Shown here one piece after another: positions 1 through 7,768 of a stretch of DNA of 64,000 bases. Numbering within the stretch: the first letter of the stretch is position 1; each line of letters begins with the position of its first letter. The notes under the pieces are model-generated. The model saw only the letters and a list, made by a program, of their open reading frames with translations. It ran no database searches and had not been told where the DNA came from. The position numbers and the translations under genes were made by a program. Source of the stretch: Nitrosomonas marina (GTDB taxonomy: Bacteria > Pseudomonadota > Gammaproteobacteria > Burkholderiales > Nitrosomonadaceae); assembly GCF_900110145.1 (NCBI RefSeq), contig NZ_FOCP01000019.1:1-64000 (forward strand), given 5' to 3'.

Positions 1-43
1 ACTTATCCACAGATGCGTAGTATCCTGCGATCTGTTTTACCCT

Positions 44-83
44 GGTCAAATTTCAACCGTAATGGGTGGTCAATTTTAAACCG
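44..83. repeat. Two direct repeats like an IS21-family end
   Basis: Two copies of a motif close to GGTCAAATTTCAACCG lie at 44-59 and 68-83, 24 bp apart. Repeats of this kind form the multi-repeat transposase-binding ends of IS21-family elements. No istA/istB gene is visible in the window, so this would be an end fragment or relic. The family assignment is from memory of the motif style and is weak. Confidence 0.3.
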
Positions 84-178
84 GTATCAACAGCTGGGCT
101 TTTGAATCCATAATAATCATCCTTTGTGACCTCCGAATAAACACAATGGAATATTCAGAAAATCACTGATCAAATAGA

Positions 179-252
179 TCCGTCAATTTCCCTTGGTAAT
201 TATTGAATACGACAAAATCGCTTGGCAGTTAAAGTACGACAAAGTCCCTTGG
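179..252. repeat. Three iteron-like direct repeats
   Basis: Three 18-bp units of the form TACGACAAARTCSCTTGG occur at about 179-196 (most diverged), 208-225 and 235-252, with a period of 27-29 bp. A near-palindrome, GGTGTTAACACACC, follows at 251-264. Regularly spaced repeats beside a TGT-type end resemble transposase-binding sites at the terminus of a DDE transposon. No transposase gene is present, so this would be a relic or a solo end. Confidence 0.35.
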
Positions 253-433
253 TGTTAACACACCGCGCTAAATTGATCTTAATGTGACCTGACAGTCGGC
301 CGTCGGCCAACAACAGCCGGTCGCCAGTATCCAGTAAACGGCTGGATAACCTTAAAAAGCGGTCACTGAATAGCGCGCACGGGATTTCGAGAAGGGCCGA
401 GAACGTGTACGTACACTCGGAACACTCGTAGAC

Positions 434-456
434 CTAAAAAAACCCCACCAGTGGGC
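434..456 (-). terminator. Rho-independent terminator of the PEP-CTERM gene
   Basis: Read on the minus strand, a GCCCAC/GTGGGG stem with a two-base loop is followed directly by seven T residues. It lies about 25 bp beyond the stop codon of the PEP-CTERM gene ending at 479, in the right orientation. Confidence 0.7.
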
Positions 457-478
457 TTCATATTAGATTCTTTGAAAA

Positions 479-1330
479 TTAAGCTACCTTCCTTCGTTTG
501 CTGAATCCGATTAAACCAATCAGTGCTGTACTGAATAGCCATACGGTTGCGGGTTCTGGGACTGAGACTGAGGAAACGACCGTAAAGCCTCCTAAACTGA
601 CGCCAGACCCAAACAAATTTTGGCCGATGAAATGCGAAGAACTGACGTTCCAATTCTTTAGATCAGCCAGGGTATCAAATGTGCCGAGATTTAAGTTACC
701 GAGCCCGCCAGGATCAGACTCGACCAGCACGTGATACTTCGATCCATCAAATTCAAATCCCCTTAGACTGACGCCAGACCCAAACAGATTTTGGCCGATG
801 AAATGCGAAGAGCTGACATTCCAGTTTTTGACATCAGTCAGGGTATCAAATATGCCCAGATTTAAGTTACCGAGCCCGCCAGGATCGGACTCGACCAGCA
901 CGTGATATTTTGATCCGTCATAGGCGAAACCGCCTACACTGACGCCAGACCCAAACAAATTTTGGCCGATGAAATGCGAAGAACTGACGTTCCAATTCTT
1001 TAGATCAGCTAGGGTATCAAATGTGCCGAGATTTAAGTTACCGAGCCCGCCAGGATCAGACTCGACCAGCACGTGATATTTTGAACCATCAAAGGTATAA
1101 CCACCCACACTGACGCCAGACCCAAAAAGATTTTGGCCGATGAAATGCGAAGAGCTGACATTCCAGTTTTTGACATCAGTCAGCGAAGCAAACTCACCAT
1201 AGTTGAGATTCCCTAGGCCGCCTGGATCGGATTCGACAAGCACAGAATATGTCGGCGCTGCGTATGCGGCAGAATTACCAAGAGCAAAAAGAACAGTGCA
1301 CGCAGCACCCAATATGTACGAATTCTTCAT
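479..1330 (-). CDS. PEP-CTERM sorting domain protein with four internal repeats
   Basis: A 283-residue exported protein. It begins with a signal peptide (about residues 1-25, ending AYAA) and then has four tandem units of 57 residues. Each unit contains VLVESDPGGLGNLN, KNWNVSSSHFIGQNLFGSGVS and an aromatic DGSK tail. The C terminus has a VPEPAT motif, a hydrophobic segment and the basic end KRRKVA, which is the PEP-CTERM signal processed by exosortase-type systems and linked to exopolysaccharide-producing Gram-negatives. A strong AAGGAGGTG site precedes the ATG and a terminator follows the stop. Function unknown: the repeats match no enzyme I recognise. A surface or biofilm role is inferred from the sorting signal only. 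No exosortase gene is in the window. Confidence 0.9.
   Translation of the reverse strand: MKNSYILGAACTVLFALGNSAAYAAPTYSVLVESDPGGLGNLNYGEFASLTDVKNWNVSSSHFIGQNLFGSGVSVGGYTFDGSKYHVLVESDPGGLGNLNLGTFDTLADLKNWNVSSSHFIGQNLFGSGVSVGGFAYDGSKYHVLVESDPGGLGNLNLGIFDTLTDVKNWNVSSSHFIGQNLFGSGVSLRGFEFDGSKYHVLVESDPGGLGNLNLGTFDTLADLKNWNVSSSHFIGQNLFGSGVSLGGFTVVSSVSVPEPATVWLFSTALIGLIGFSKRRKVA
584..1249. repeat. 171-bp tandem repeat array inside the PEP-CTERM gene
   Basis: Four direct units with an exact 171-bp period, visible from the GTGATA-type landmark at 731, 902 and 1073. Units 1 and 3 share one set of synonymous variants (GACATTCCAGTTTTTGACAT) and units 2 and 4 another (GACGTTCCAATTCTTTAGAT). This suggests growth by duplication of a two-unit, 342-bp block. 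Confidence 0.9.
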
Positions 1331-1912
1331 GAGACACCTCCTTATAAAATATAAGCAATTTTCGCACCAATGTTAACAAGACATTGAAATTAAGGGTGTT
1401 ATTTTTCTTGATGACGAAGTTGCGTTACACTATATGTAAAGAATCTCGACACGTATGCGTATGCATGAATAAAAGCCAACCTGATGTGTCATGTCCGGGG
1501 AAGAATGTAAAGCAATAGAGTTTCTCTAGGTTTTCCAGAACAGGTTAATTCTAGTCCGATGGTTAAAGTGTTTTATCGCGCTAGTCCAAAAATAAAGCAA
1601 GCAAGTGTTCTCACTTGTGATCTACCACAGCAGAATTGACTGTCCGCTTACTGTCGGGATGCTGTCATCTGGCAATGGGAGGTAAGTGGCTGATACGGGT
1701 CGAATGCAGTCAATCAATATCTGGTAAAAATCAAAACGTTCTTCGTAACAAACACAATACAGATTCTGAATGTTGCCGGGCCTCGCAGTTCAAATACGCC
1801 TGACGTGAGAATTTAGTGTATGAGATACTGAACAAAACAAATTGTAACGCTCACATATCGCAAGCAAGCGACAGATAAATATATAGCTATGCTGAATGGT
1901 AAATTCTAGTCT
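1331..1912. other. Non-coding stretch, no gene seen
   Basis: 582 bases between the PEP-CTERM start and the small secreted gene. Apart from the ribosome-binding site at its left edge I see no credible ORF, RNA gene or strong hairpin. It should hold the PEP-CTERM promoter, but no convincing -35/-10 pair stands out. Confidence 0.5.
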
Positions 1913-2161
1913 TCAGTATCCATACGGAACATCATAATAAAACAATCCATCATCATGGCCATATCCGTCTTCACGCATTTTATAAAAAATAAACTGCTGT
2001 TTTTGGTGCAATGCGTCCATTCTCATAAAGTTCGCACTGCATGATTCCGGCCATTTCAGGGTTATTTGTAAAAAAGCGATAATACCGGCCGTTTTCTCTA
2101 CCCGTAAACCTTCAGCGTAGGCGTTGGGCGATGATAATAATAGGATAGCAGCGATAAACAC
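1913..2161 (-). CDS. Small secreted protein, YGY C terminus
   Basis: An 82-residue product read from a GTG start 15 bp after the stop of the upstream gene (2177-2467), so probably translationally coupled to it. The N terminus (AAILLLSSPNAYAEG) is a signal-peptide core with an AYA cleavage site, so the mature part is about 65 residues. The hydrophobic codons continue upstream of the GTG to an in-frame stop with no ATG, which leaves the true start uncertain. The tail (FYYDVPYGY) is aromatic and ends YGY like its neighbour. Not recognised. A cell-envelope location is inferred from the leader alone. Confidence 0.5.
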   Translation of the reverse strand: MFIAAILLLSSPNAYAEGLRVEKTAGIIAFLQITLKWPESCSANFMRMDALHQKQQFIFYKMREDGYGHDDGLFYYDVPYGY

Positions 2162-2176
2162 CGCTAATTTTACAAA

Positions 2177-2467
2177 TCAATACCCGTATCCATAACTACC
2201 GCCAGCAGGATAATTTCCATTTGGAACGGATATACCACCATCGTACCCGTAGCCATTGCGAAGATTGCCAACGTCAAGCGGTGTTTTTGGTGATATTCTG
2301 CCGATTTCCCAAACTTCCCTTTCTAGGCCGCGCATCATGTTTTCACGTTTCTGAGCTTCGATAGCCTCATAACGCTGGTTGAGCGTTTGATATTTTGGTC
2401 GATCATAATCACCAGCGAGTGATGCTGAAGATACTGCAAGTAACAAAATGAAGATAATCGTTTTCAT
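2177..2467 (-). CDS. Small secreted protein, Gly/Tyr-rich C terminus
   Basis: A 96-residue protein with a clear signal peptide (MKTIIFILLLAVSSASLAG). The middle section is charged and probably helical (residues 25-55), and the C terminus is rich in Gly and Tyr, with several YGY/GYG motifs. An AGGGGAG site sits properly before the ATG. It is the first gene of a two-gene unit with the YGY-ending gene at 1913-2161. Not recognised. Tyr/Gly-rich tails occur in surface and matrix proteins, but a role here would be a guess. Confidence 0.65.
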   Translation of the reverse strand: MKTIIFILLLAVSSASLAGDYDRPKYQTLNQRYEAIEAQKRENMMRGLEREVWEIGRISPKTPLDVGNLRNGYGYDGGISVPNGNYPAGGSYGYGY

Positions 2468-2677
2468 GGTAGCTCCCCTATAAATTAGTAAAAAACAAGC
2501 AGCTTCTTTTATTTGGCATGCACAAATGCAAAAAGATCAAATGCACATTATCTGAATATATGCATTTCTAAATATACGAATATTTGAAAGCGTGTCAGAA
2601 TATGATACAAGAGTTAAATTTACGACAGATCATATAATCGGTGATACGAATTGCAAACAAAAAAGGGGTAATAGAAA

Positions 2678-2821
2678 ATGCAAAACCAAAAGAACAGCCT
2701 GGCCTCTTCGGAACCGATAACGAAACTGATCAATCAGATAAACAAAAATCCACAGCTAAAACAGATAATGCTGAAGGCAGCAAGAAAGGTCAATTCTCCA
2801 GATCCCAAACAGCAAGGCTAA
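2678..2821 (+). CDS. Possible 47-residue small protein
   Basis: An ATG with a GGGG run 11-14 bases upstream opens a 47-codon frame, lysine- and glutamine-rich, with a helical-looking middle (TKLINQINKNPQLKQIMLKA). Composition and ribosome-binding site are plausible and a second small frame starts 6 bp downstream. Not recognised. Short A-rich frames can arise by chance. Confidence 0.3.
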   Translation: MQNQKNSLASSEPITKLINQINKNPQLKQIMLKAARKVNSPDPKQQG

Positions 2822-2827
2822 AAGACC

Positions 2828-3081
2828 ATGACCGATCAATCAGACTCTAAAAACGACTCAGACCCAAAGGATACATCTTCAAAATCACGTCCAAGGGTGT
2901 GCGGAACTCTGTTTCTTTGGGAAGCGGAGCGCAAACAAAAGCAGCGGAAAGAGTTACAAAAATCTTCGGAAAACGAATTGCTCCAATCTGAGCAGACGGA
3001 CCATTCAAAATAAACGGTGTCGTCATTCCAAGCATCAAGGATACGATATTCATTGATGTTCACACTGACAAGCGGGTTTAG
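2828..3081 (+). pseudogene. Possible decayed small gene
   Basis: An ATG at 2828 opens an acidic frame (MTDQSDSKNDSDPKDTSS) that runs to a stop at 3011-3013. From about 2851 the neighbouring frame looks more protein-like: it encodes KGYIFKITSKGVRNSVSLG and KAAERVTKIFGKRIAPI, meets TGA at 2989, then continues as FKINGVVIPSIKDTIFIDVH to a stop at 3079. The pattern fits a small gene broken by one frameshift and one nonsense change. Family unknown. Confidence 0.25.
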
Positions 3082-3186
3082 CCGTCATAGGTCATGAATT
3101 ATCCGACCCTATTGCGCAGGAAGCGCCGAAAGTCTATGCCGTCAGGTAAATGTGCATTAACTGTTCTTGTTTCATGAAAACTAGCG

Positions 3187-3227
3187 CATTGTTAAGAGGC
3201 AATACTTTGCCTTGCCTCTTAACAATG
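3187..3227. repeat. Perfect 16-bp inverted repeat
   Basis: Arms CATTGTTAAGAGGCAA (3187-3202) and its exact reverse complement (3212-3227) enclose nine bases, TACTTTGCC. The loop holds a second TTGCC that could also pair with GGCAA, giving a competing hairpin. There is no T tract, so an ordinary intrinsic terminator is unlikely. It sits about 160 bp beyond the 3' end of tRNA-Lys, in a stretch (3082-3386) with no gene. That stretch also carries a direct repeat of TAACGGCACG at about 3306-3330. Confidence 0.75.
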
Positions 3228-3386
3228 AATTCTATTTCACCAAACCAGAAAAAAATTTAGGAATTTGCTGGTACTGATATATTCAGCCCAAGCTTAAGCA
3301 TATTGCGTAACGGCACGATAACGGCACGTTTTCCGATAAAAAAATTTAGTCTACCAGAAGAAAACAATATAACTTATTGAATTATT

Positions 3387-3462
3387 TGGTAGGCCGTGTG
3401 AGACTCGAACTCACGACCAACGGATTAAAAGTCCGCTGCTCTACCAACTGAGCTAACGACCC
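3387..3462 (-). tRNA. tRNA-Lys (TTT)
   Basis: A 76-nt cloverleaf on the minus strand starting GGGTCGTTAGCTCAGTTGGT, with anticodon loop CTTTTAA (anticodon TTT), T-loop GTTCGAGTC and an encoded CCA end. The acceptor stem pairs over 7 bp with one G-T. Confidence 0.95.
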
Positions 3463-3638
3463 ATATAAAAAACGGGATTATACCTGATTTCGCTTTCAAC
3501 CCAAAATGCTTTGTCACAAAACCACAACACACTACCTTCCTCCGATACCCATCCAATATAAGAAATGCAACGGTGTTATGACATAGTGGTTATTTATGCC
3601 TTATCGTCAGCCCCTCGTATATAAAATATGCATACAAA

Positions 3639-6536
3639 TTAAGATTTGCATGCAGCCGCAATATTACAGGTATCGTGCAAAGCGCCGGAAACAAATCGAT
3701 CCATTTTTGATAACCACTCTGTGGGCATTTTCTGTTCGGTGATATCAACCAGGTTGGCGCCGTTCAAATCCTTTCGTTGTAATACATCCTGCATCACAAC
3801 AAAGGCCAATAAATTGCCGCGCGTCAAATCAACCATCATTTCCGTTTCGTTTGGATTATGACTTCCCCCATAACTCCTCTCCATCAGCAGAACTTGTCCG
3901 GAATCGACCAGTTGGCTTGGATTTAACTGCTGTTTGACTTCGTGCCTGATTTTTACCTTAAAATCATTCTCCAACGCTGTCACAATTTTATCGAGACTTC
4001 GCTGGGCTTGTCCAAGCACTGTCGCGTCGGCTTCCCGAATATCCAACGACAAACGCACCAGCGAGGCATTTTTAACATAGCTGACAGGCTCAATGCGCCC
4101 AACAGTTACACCTTCTCCGCCAGCTGGCACACTTGCCGTCAGTTTTCCAGCGGCCGTAGCCAGCAGAGTTCTTAATATTTCGTCGCCCTGATCGGTATTA
4201 AAATTATCGGCTCTTAACGCCAGTGTTATTGCAGCTTTACCAGGAATTACATTTCGGTTTGTTCCAGGTTTGATTTCAACATCACCAATAATCGCCTGCA
4301 ACTCGTTAAATTGACTGGCATGCGCTGTTATCCAGTTATGGAATATGCGTGTCAGTTTTCCGATACCAACCCCCGGATCACGACGGTCAGCCAGCGCCGT
4401 GGCCCCGGCATGATTCATCTCACCCTCCAGCTCGCACCGCACTGCAAAGTCCGGGTTTGCGTGGCGTGTACGTTCACCAATGGGCTCGATAATACCAACA
4501 GTGAGCCGCGAATTCACGAAAGGTGCCTGCTGGTTCAGTTCGCGCAAACGGCAATTCATTTCTATAGCCGCCTGCTCAGCCAATTGTCCATCAAAAAAGA
4601 AATCTCTTTGATGGATACCCATAATTGTTCCTACGGTAATCATCGGTACACGGGCGCGATCGAGCACCGGACCCTGTTCAATATGTCTTTCAAACGTATG
4701 TTTTGTAAAAAAATCAGTTGGCTTGGCACAAGAATTGACCAACCCCTTTCCATTACCTTTCAATTCATGGGCAAGCTGGATCTCGCCGGATTCGCAGGCT
4801 GATTTTAATCCTGTCAAAAAATCCACGAGCTTATCGCCATAACGCTCACCTTCCTGATTGATCATGTTATGCACTGTACCGGGGGCTGCAAATCCCGCAA
4901 CTGCGGCGCTGCCAGACATGGAAACCCCCTCGCCGGTAAAGGTCATTTCTTCATTATTAAACGCCGTGACGACAAGTCTTACTGTGGAGTCTTCATGCTG
5001 GACCTCTACGCCAAAATATTCTTTTAAGTCAGCAATCAGTTCAGCGGTCTCAATGCCACCCGTCACGCCCAGGCGGCCATCAAATTTTCCGCCATCCTTG
5101 ACAGTATCGATATGAGAAAAATGATTCACGCTATGACGCATAAATTCTTTTATTTCGGCTTGTTTCCGTTGTATTGCAGTACATTCAGCGTCGCTCAGAC
5201 CCACGCCATGTATGTTTCCAACCTGATCGACAAAAACGGACAACCGGGCTTTGTTCATCTGCCTGATGGTTTCGAGTGCACAATTTTGAAATTGCGGATT
5301 AAATGCTCTGGCATCAATTTGGCCATCCTCCCGTGTAGCAATGACGCCCAGTTTGTCTATGCGCCGCCGCTGTCGCACGCCAATACCCCGCAAAGGACTA
5401 TTCGTAACGATATTTCGCAAATAATCCTGCAATTTCTCACCCTTCTTTATGCTTTCAGCCAAATACTGTAAAGAGTTAAAATAGACAATGATAATCGCAC
5501 AATCAGCCAACGCTTCCAGCGCCTGTTCAGCCAGGAATGCATCATTTGCCAAAATTGATTCAAGCTGCAGTCTGGTCACAATACTCTCTAATTCTGTACG
5601 AATCATGCCTGTCGTATAAAGATGATTCTCACGCGCTTCAATAAGCGCCATTACATGGGGCCAGATCTCATCACCTTGCCCTGTCATTTGTAGCTTTTCA
5701 TTTTGATACTGCTCATCTGCATCATGAAAATTGTTAATATAACTCCAGAAATCAGGGTCGCCGATTGAGCCGGCCTCTGCTCCCGTGAGTGTCCGAAACA
5801 ACCGATTGTGCTCATCCCGGCCTATCGCTTGCAGCTTGTCCAGCGATCCAAGATTGTCAATGATTTCTTTCTGCTGACCATGCGTCAAATATGCTGAACG
5901 TAAACGAAAATTACCTAATAAACATGCTGTTAGCAGGAAGCATTCAGGAGCGTTCAATTTGTCGCGTAGCACAGCAAAAGGAAATGGTCCCGCAGGCTCA
6001 AGCGTAGGATCTATTACGCGCTCAACAACACACTGGTGCTCCGCATCCCAGAACAAAAGTACGGTAAAGACATGACTGCGGGCCTTAACAAATTGAATAA
6101 CATTTTCATGATGCAAGGCATATTGACCCACTTTGATCATCTTTTGCATTGGCTGCACATCTTCAACGACGCAGGACAGCATTTTGCGCAAATTTGGATC
6201 CAGCAGATCACCCAGTTGCGCCAACGGATTATTGACACTAATTGCATGTGGACGCTGGTTCATGTCGATTTGATTCAGCGCTGCAGGCGACATATCACGT
6301 TCGATAGCAATACCACGCTGAATGGCCCAGGCGGGAATTTTCATGTCCGTAAGCTGCTTGATAATCAAGCTGGCTTTTTTGCCGCATCCGTATTCAGCTA
6401 CCGAATACGGGAGCGATAAATATGTCAGTAATATTTCAAAAATTGCGGTTTGCTCGGTCAGGAGCGGCAAGCCGGATGAAGCGTCTTTGGCAATCCTGGC
6501 CGGTAATCCGTCAATAGGTTCACTATAAAAAAGCAT
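3639..6536 (-). CDS. Transglutaminase-like / M20 amidohydrolase fusion protein
   Basis: A 965-residue protein, about twice the usual length of an M20 carbamoylase. The N-terminal 200 residues resemble a transglutaminase-like cysteine hydrolase: Cys51 in YGCGKKASLI ahead of KIPAWAIQRG, His155 in SHVFTVLLFW and Asp176 in VIDPTLEP would form the Cys-His-Asp triad. Residues 210-395 are mostly helical and unassigned. From about 396 the protein matches the allantoate / N-carbamoyl-amino-acid amidohydrolase branch of M20. It has His475 and Asp486 (HIDTVKDGGKFDG), Glu529-Glu530 (FNNEEM), His618 (RHIEQG) and a C-terminal histidine in SYGGSHNPNETEM. This supports hydrolysis of an amide, carbamoyl or ureido bond by a two-metal centre, but the substrate cannot be read. 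No signal peptide. GAGGAAG precedes the ATG. It stands alone between two tRNA genes. Confidence 0.85.
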   Translation of the reverse strand: MLFYSEPIDGLPARIAKDASSGLPLLTEQTAIFEILLTYLSLPYSVAEYGCGKKASLIIKQLTDMKIPAWAIQRGIAIERDMSPAALNQIDMNQRPHAISVNNPLAQLGDLLDPNLRKMLSCVVEDVQPMQKMIKVGQYALHHENVIQFVKARSHVFTVLLFWDAEHQCVVERVIDPTLEPAGPFPFAVLRDKLNAPECFLLTACLLGNFRLRSAYLTHGQQKEIIDNLGSLDKLQAIGRDEHNRLFRTLTGAEAGSIGDPDFWSYINNFHDADEQYQNEKLQMTGQGDEIWPHVMALIEARENHLYTTGMIRTELESIVTRLQLESILANDAFLAEQALEALADCAIIIVYFNSLQYLAESIKKGEKLQDYLRNIVTNSPLRGIGVRQRRRIDKLGVIATREDGQIDARAFNPQFQNCALETIRQMNKARLSVFVDQVGNIHGVGLSDAECTAIQRKQAEIKEFMRHSVNHFSHIDTVKDGGKFDGRLGVTGGIETAELIADLKEYFGVEVQHEDSTVRLVVTAFNNEEMTFTGEGVSMSGSAAVAGFAAPGTVHNMINQEGERYGDKLVDFLTGLKSACESGEIQLAHELKGNGKGLVNSCAKPTDFFTKHTFERHIEQGPVLDRARVPMITVGTIMGIHQRDFFFDGQLAEQAAIEMNCRLRELNQQAPFVNSRLTVGIIEPIGERTRHANPDFAVRCELEGEMNHAGATALADRRDPGVGIGKLTRIFHNWITAHASQFNELQAIIGDVEIKPGTNRNVIPGKAAITLALRADNFNTDQGDEILRTLLATAAGKLTASVPAGGEGVTVGRIEPVSYVKNASLVRLSLDIREADATVLGQAQRSLDKIVTALENDFKVKIRHEVKQQLNPSQLVDSGQVLLMERSYGGSHNPNETEMMVDLTRGNLLAFVVMQDVLQRKDLNGANLVDITEQKMPTEWLSKMDRFVSGALHDTCNIAAACKS

Positions 6537-7015
6537 ACTTCCTCAACATAACAAAAAAATTCGATTGTGGAACGCCGAGGCCTGAAATTCAGCCCGGCAT
6601 CAAACAGAATTAGGAATTAGAAGCAGAGCCACCGGGTAGTCTGCTTCTTTTAAATAGTAGCGTGAATATATCTCTGCAATTGAACAACGCTTTTAGAGCA
6701 TATAAACACATAAAGCACATTTTATGATCAGTTCTTGAACAAGCACTTTTATGCTTGCGATGAATTGCCAGAATGGTCGATGGGTATTGACTCTAAGCTC
6801 TGATTTCTCAAATTGAGAAAAACGAGCGTTACCATCGCATAAACCTGGTTATATTATTTTCTTACGGTTACTGCGTTTTAATAACGCACTTGTTGGATTT
6901 TTTCAGTCATAACAGGGTTATTTCTACAGGATGCAAACTATTCATTACGAACTTACCCTTGTTTCAGACTGAACGCAAGCAGACAATTACAGAACACTAC
7001 GGACAGAAATAGAAT
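6537..7015. other. Non-coding stretch with one hairpin
   Basis: 479 bases between the fusion gene and tRNA-Ser. The only structure I can support is a hairpin at 6619-6648 with 9-bp arms (AGAAGCAGA/TCTGCTTCT) and TTTTAAAT on its plus-strand 3' side, so it could terminate plus-strand transcription. No gene seen. Confidence 0.5.
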
Positions 7016-7105
7016 TGGCGGAGGCGGTGAGATTCGAACTCACGGTAGAGTCACCCCTACGGCAGTTTTCAAGACTGCTGCCTTAAACCACTCGGCCACA
7101 CCTCC
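7016..7105 (-). tRNA. tRNA-Ser (TGA)
   Basis: A 90-nt type II tRNA on the minus strand starting GGAGGTGTGGCCGAGTGG, with anticodon TGA in TCTTGAAAA, a long variable arm (CCGTAGGGGTGACTCTACCG), T-loop GTTCGAATC and an encoded CCA. Confidence 0.95.
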
Positions 7106-7245
7106 CCGAAAAACGGCAATCATACTCTTTCAGCCGTGATTTGGCCAGTCCTTTTGCCTGCAAACCCACGGTAGTATTCAACATTATTTGAAAGTGCAAT
7201 CAAAATTTCCGGCAGCAGGTTTCGACGATTGCGTCCGTAACCGTA

Positions 7246-7698
7246 TCAGTTACCACGTGTTGCAAGCTGTTCTCTTAATTTCCTGATTTCCTCTTCGGCT
7301 TTAACCTGATCGGTTGCATCATACTGCACACCAAGGAAGTAAAGCAGATTACCGCTGGAATCAAACAATGGCATCATTTTCAGGTGGTTATAGAATAATT
7401 CGCCGTTTTTTTTGTAATTTCTGAGCGTTACTTCAACCGTTACTTTATTTTTAATCGCTTCACGTAATTTGGCAACCTGTTCCTGGTCTCTATCTTCGCC
7501 TTGTAGAAAACGGCAGTTTTTTCCTAGAGTTTCTTCTTGAGAATAACCCGTAATACTCTCAAATGCCTTGTTAACATAAACCAGCGGCATATCTTCCAGA
7601 TCGGGATCAGCCAATGAAACGCCATTAATACACGAGTCAAGAATTTTGGATAATACCTGCGGAATCAGCCCAGGATCTTTTTCAACTATAAAGTCCAT
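7246..7698 (-). CDS. Short LOV-domain photoreceptor (PAS family)
   Basis: A 150-residue protein consisting of one LOV-type PAS domain. The diagnostic flavin-binding motif GKNCRFLQG is intact, with Cys62 as the residue that forms the light-induced adduct with FMN. The surrounding LOV elements are present: NKAFESITGYSQEE, the downstream YKKNGELFYNHL asparagine region and the FLGVQYDATDQ strand. A C-terminal amphipathic helix (EEEIRKLREQL) follows, like a J-alpha helix or coiled-coil dimerisation handle. No effector domain is attached, so it would signal through a partner. I chose ATG 7698 because TTGGAGAAAATT precedes it; an upstream TTG at 7722 lacks a site. It is last in a same-strand run after an SRPBCC protein and an FAD oxidoreductase. 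The domain is certain; a blue-light role is inferred. Confidence 0.9.
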   Translation of the reverse strand: MDFIVEKDPGLIPQVLSKILDSCINGVSLADPDLEDMPLVYVNKAFESITGYSQEETLGKNCRFLQGEDRDQEQVAKLREAIKNKVTVEVTLRNYKKNGELFYNHLKMMPLFDSSGNLLYFLGVQYDATDQVKAEEEIRKLREQLATRGN

Positions 7699-7768
7699 AA
7701 TTTTCTCCAAGTTTATATACAAGCTATACGCAGCATAACGCCTAAATTACAATCAAGGCTTTGATTTT

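Noticed and set aside
363..653. Open frame opposite the PEP-CTERM gene
   Set aside because: It lies across the gene's end and terminator in another frame, is Arg/Phe-rich and has no ribosome-binding site. Shadow.
2989..2991. In-frame TGA followed by protein-like sequence, as a selenocysteine site
   Set aside because: No SECIS-like hairpin is apparent, there is another stop upstream in the same frame, and the family is unknown. Decay is simpler.
2836..3063. Minus-strand frames opposite the small ORFs at 2828
   Set aside because: Composition mirrors the A-rich plus strand; no start signal or family resemblance.
5112..5471. Plus-strand frame inside the M20 fusion gene
   Set aside because: Overlaps a well-supported long gene and lacks its own ribosome-binding site.
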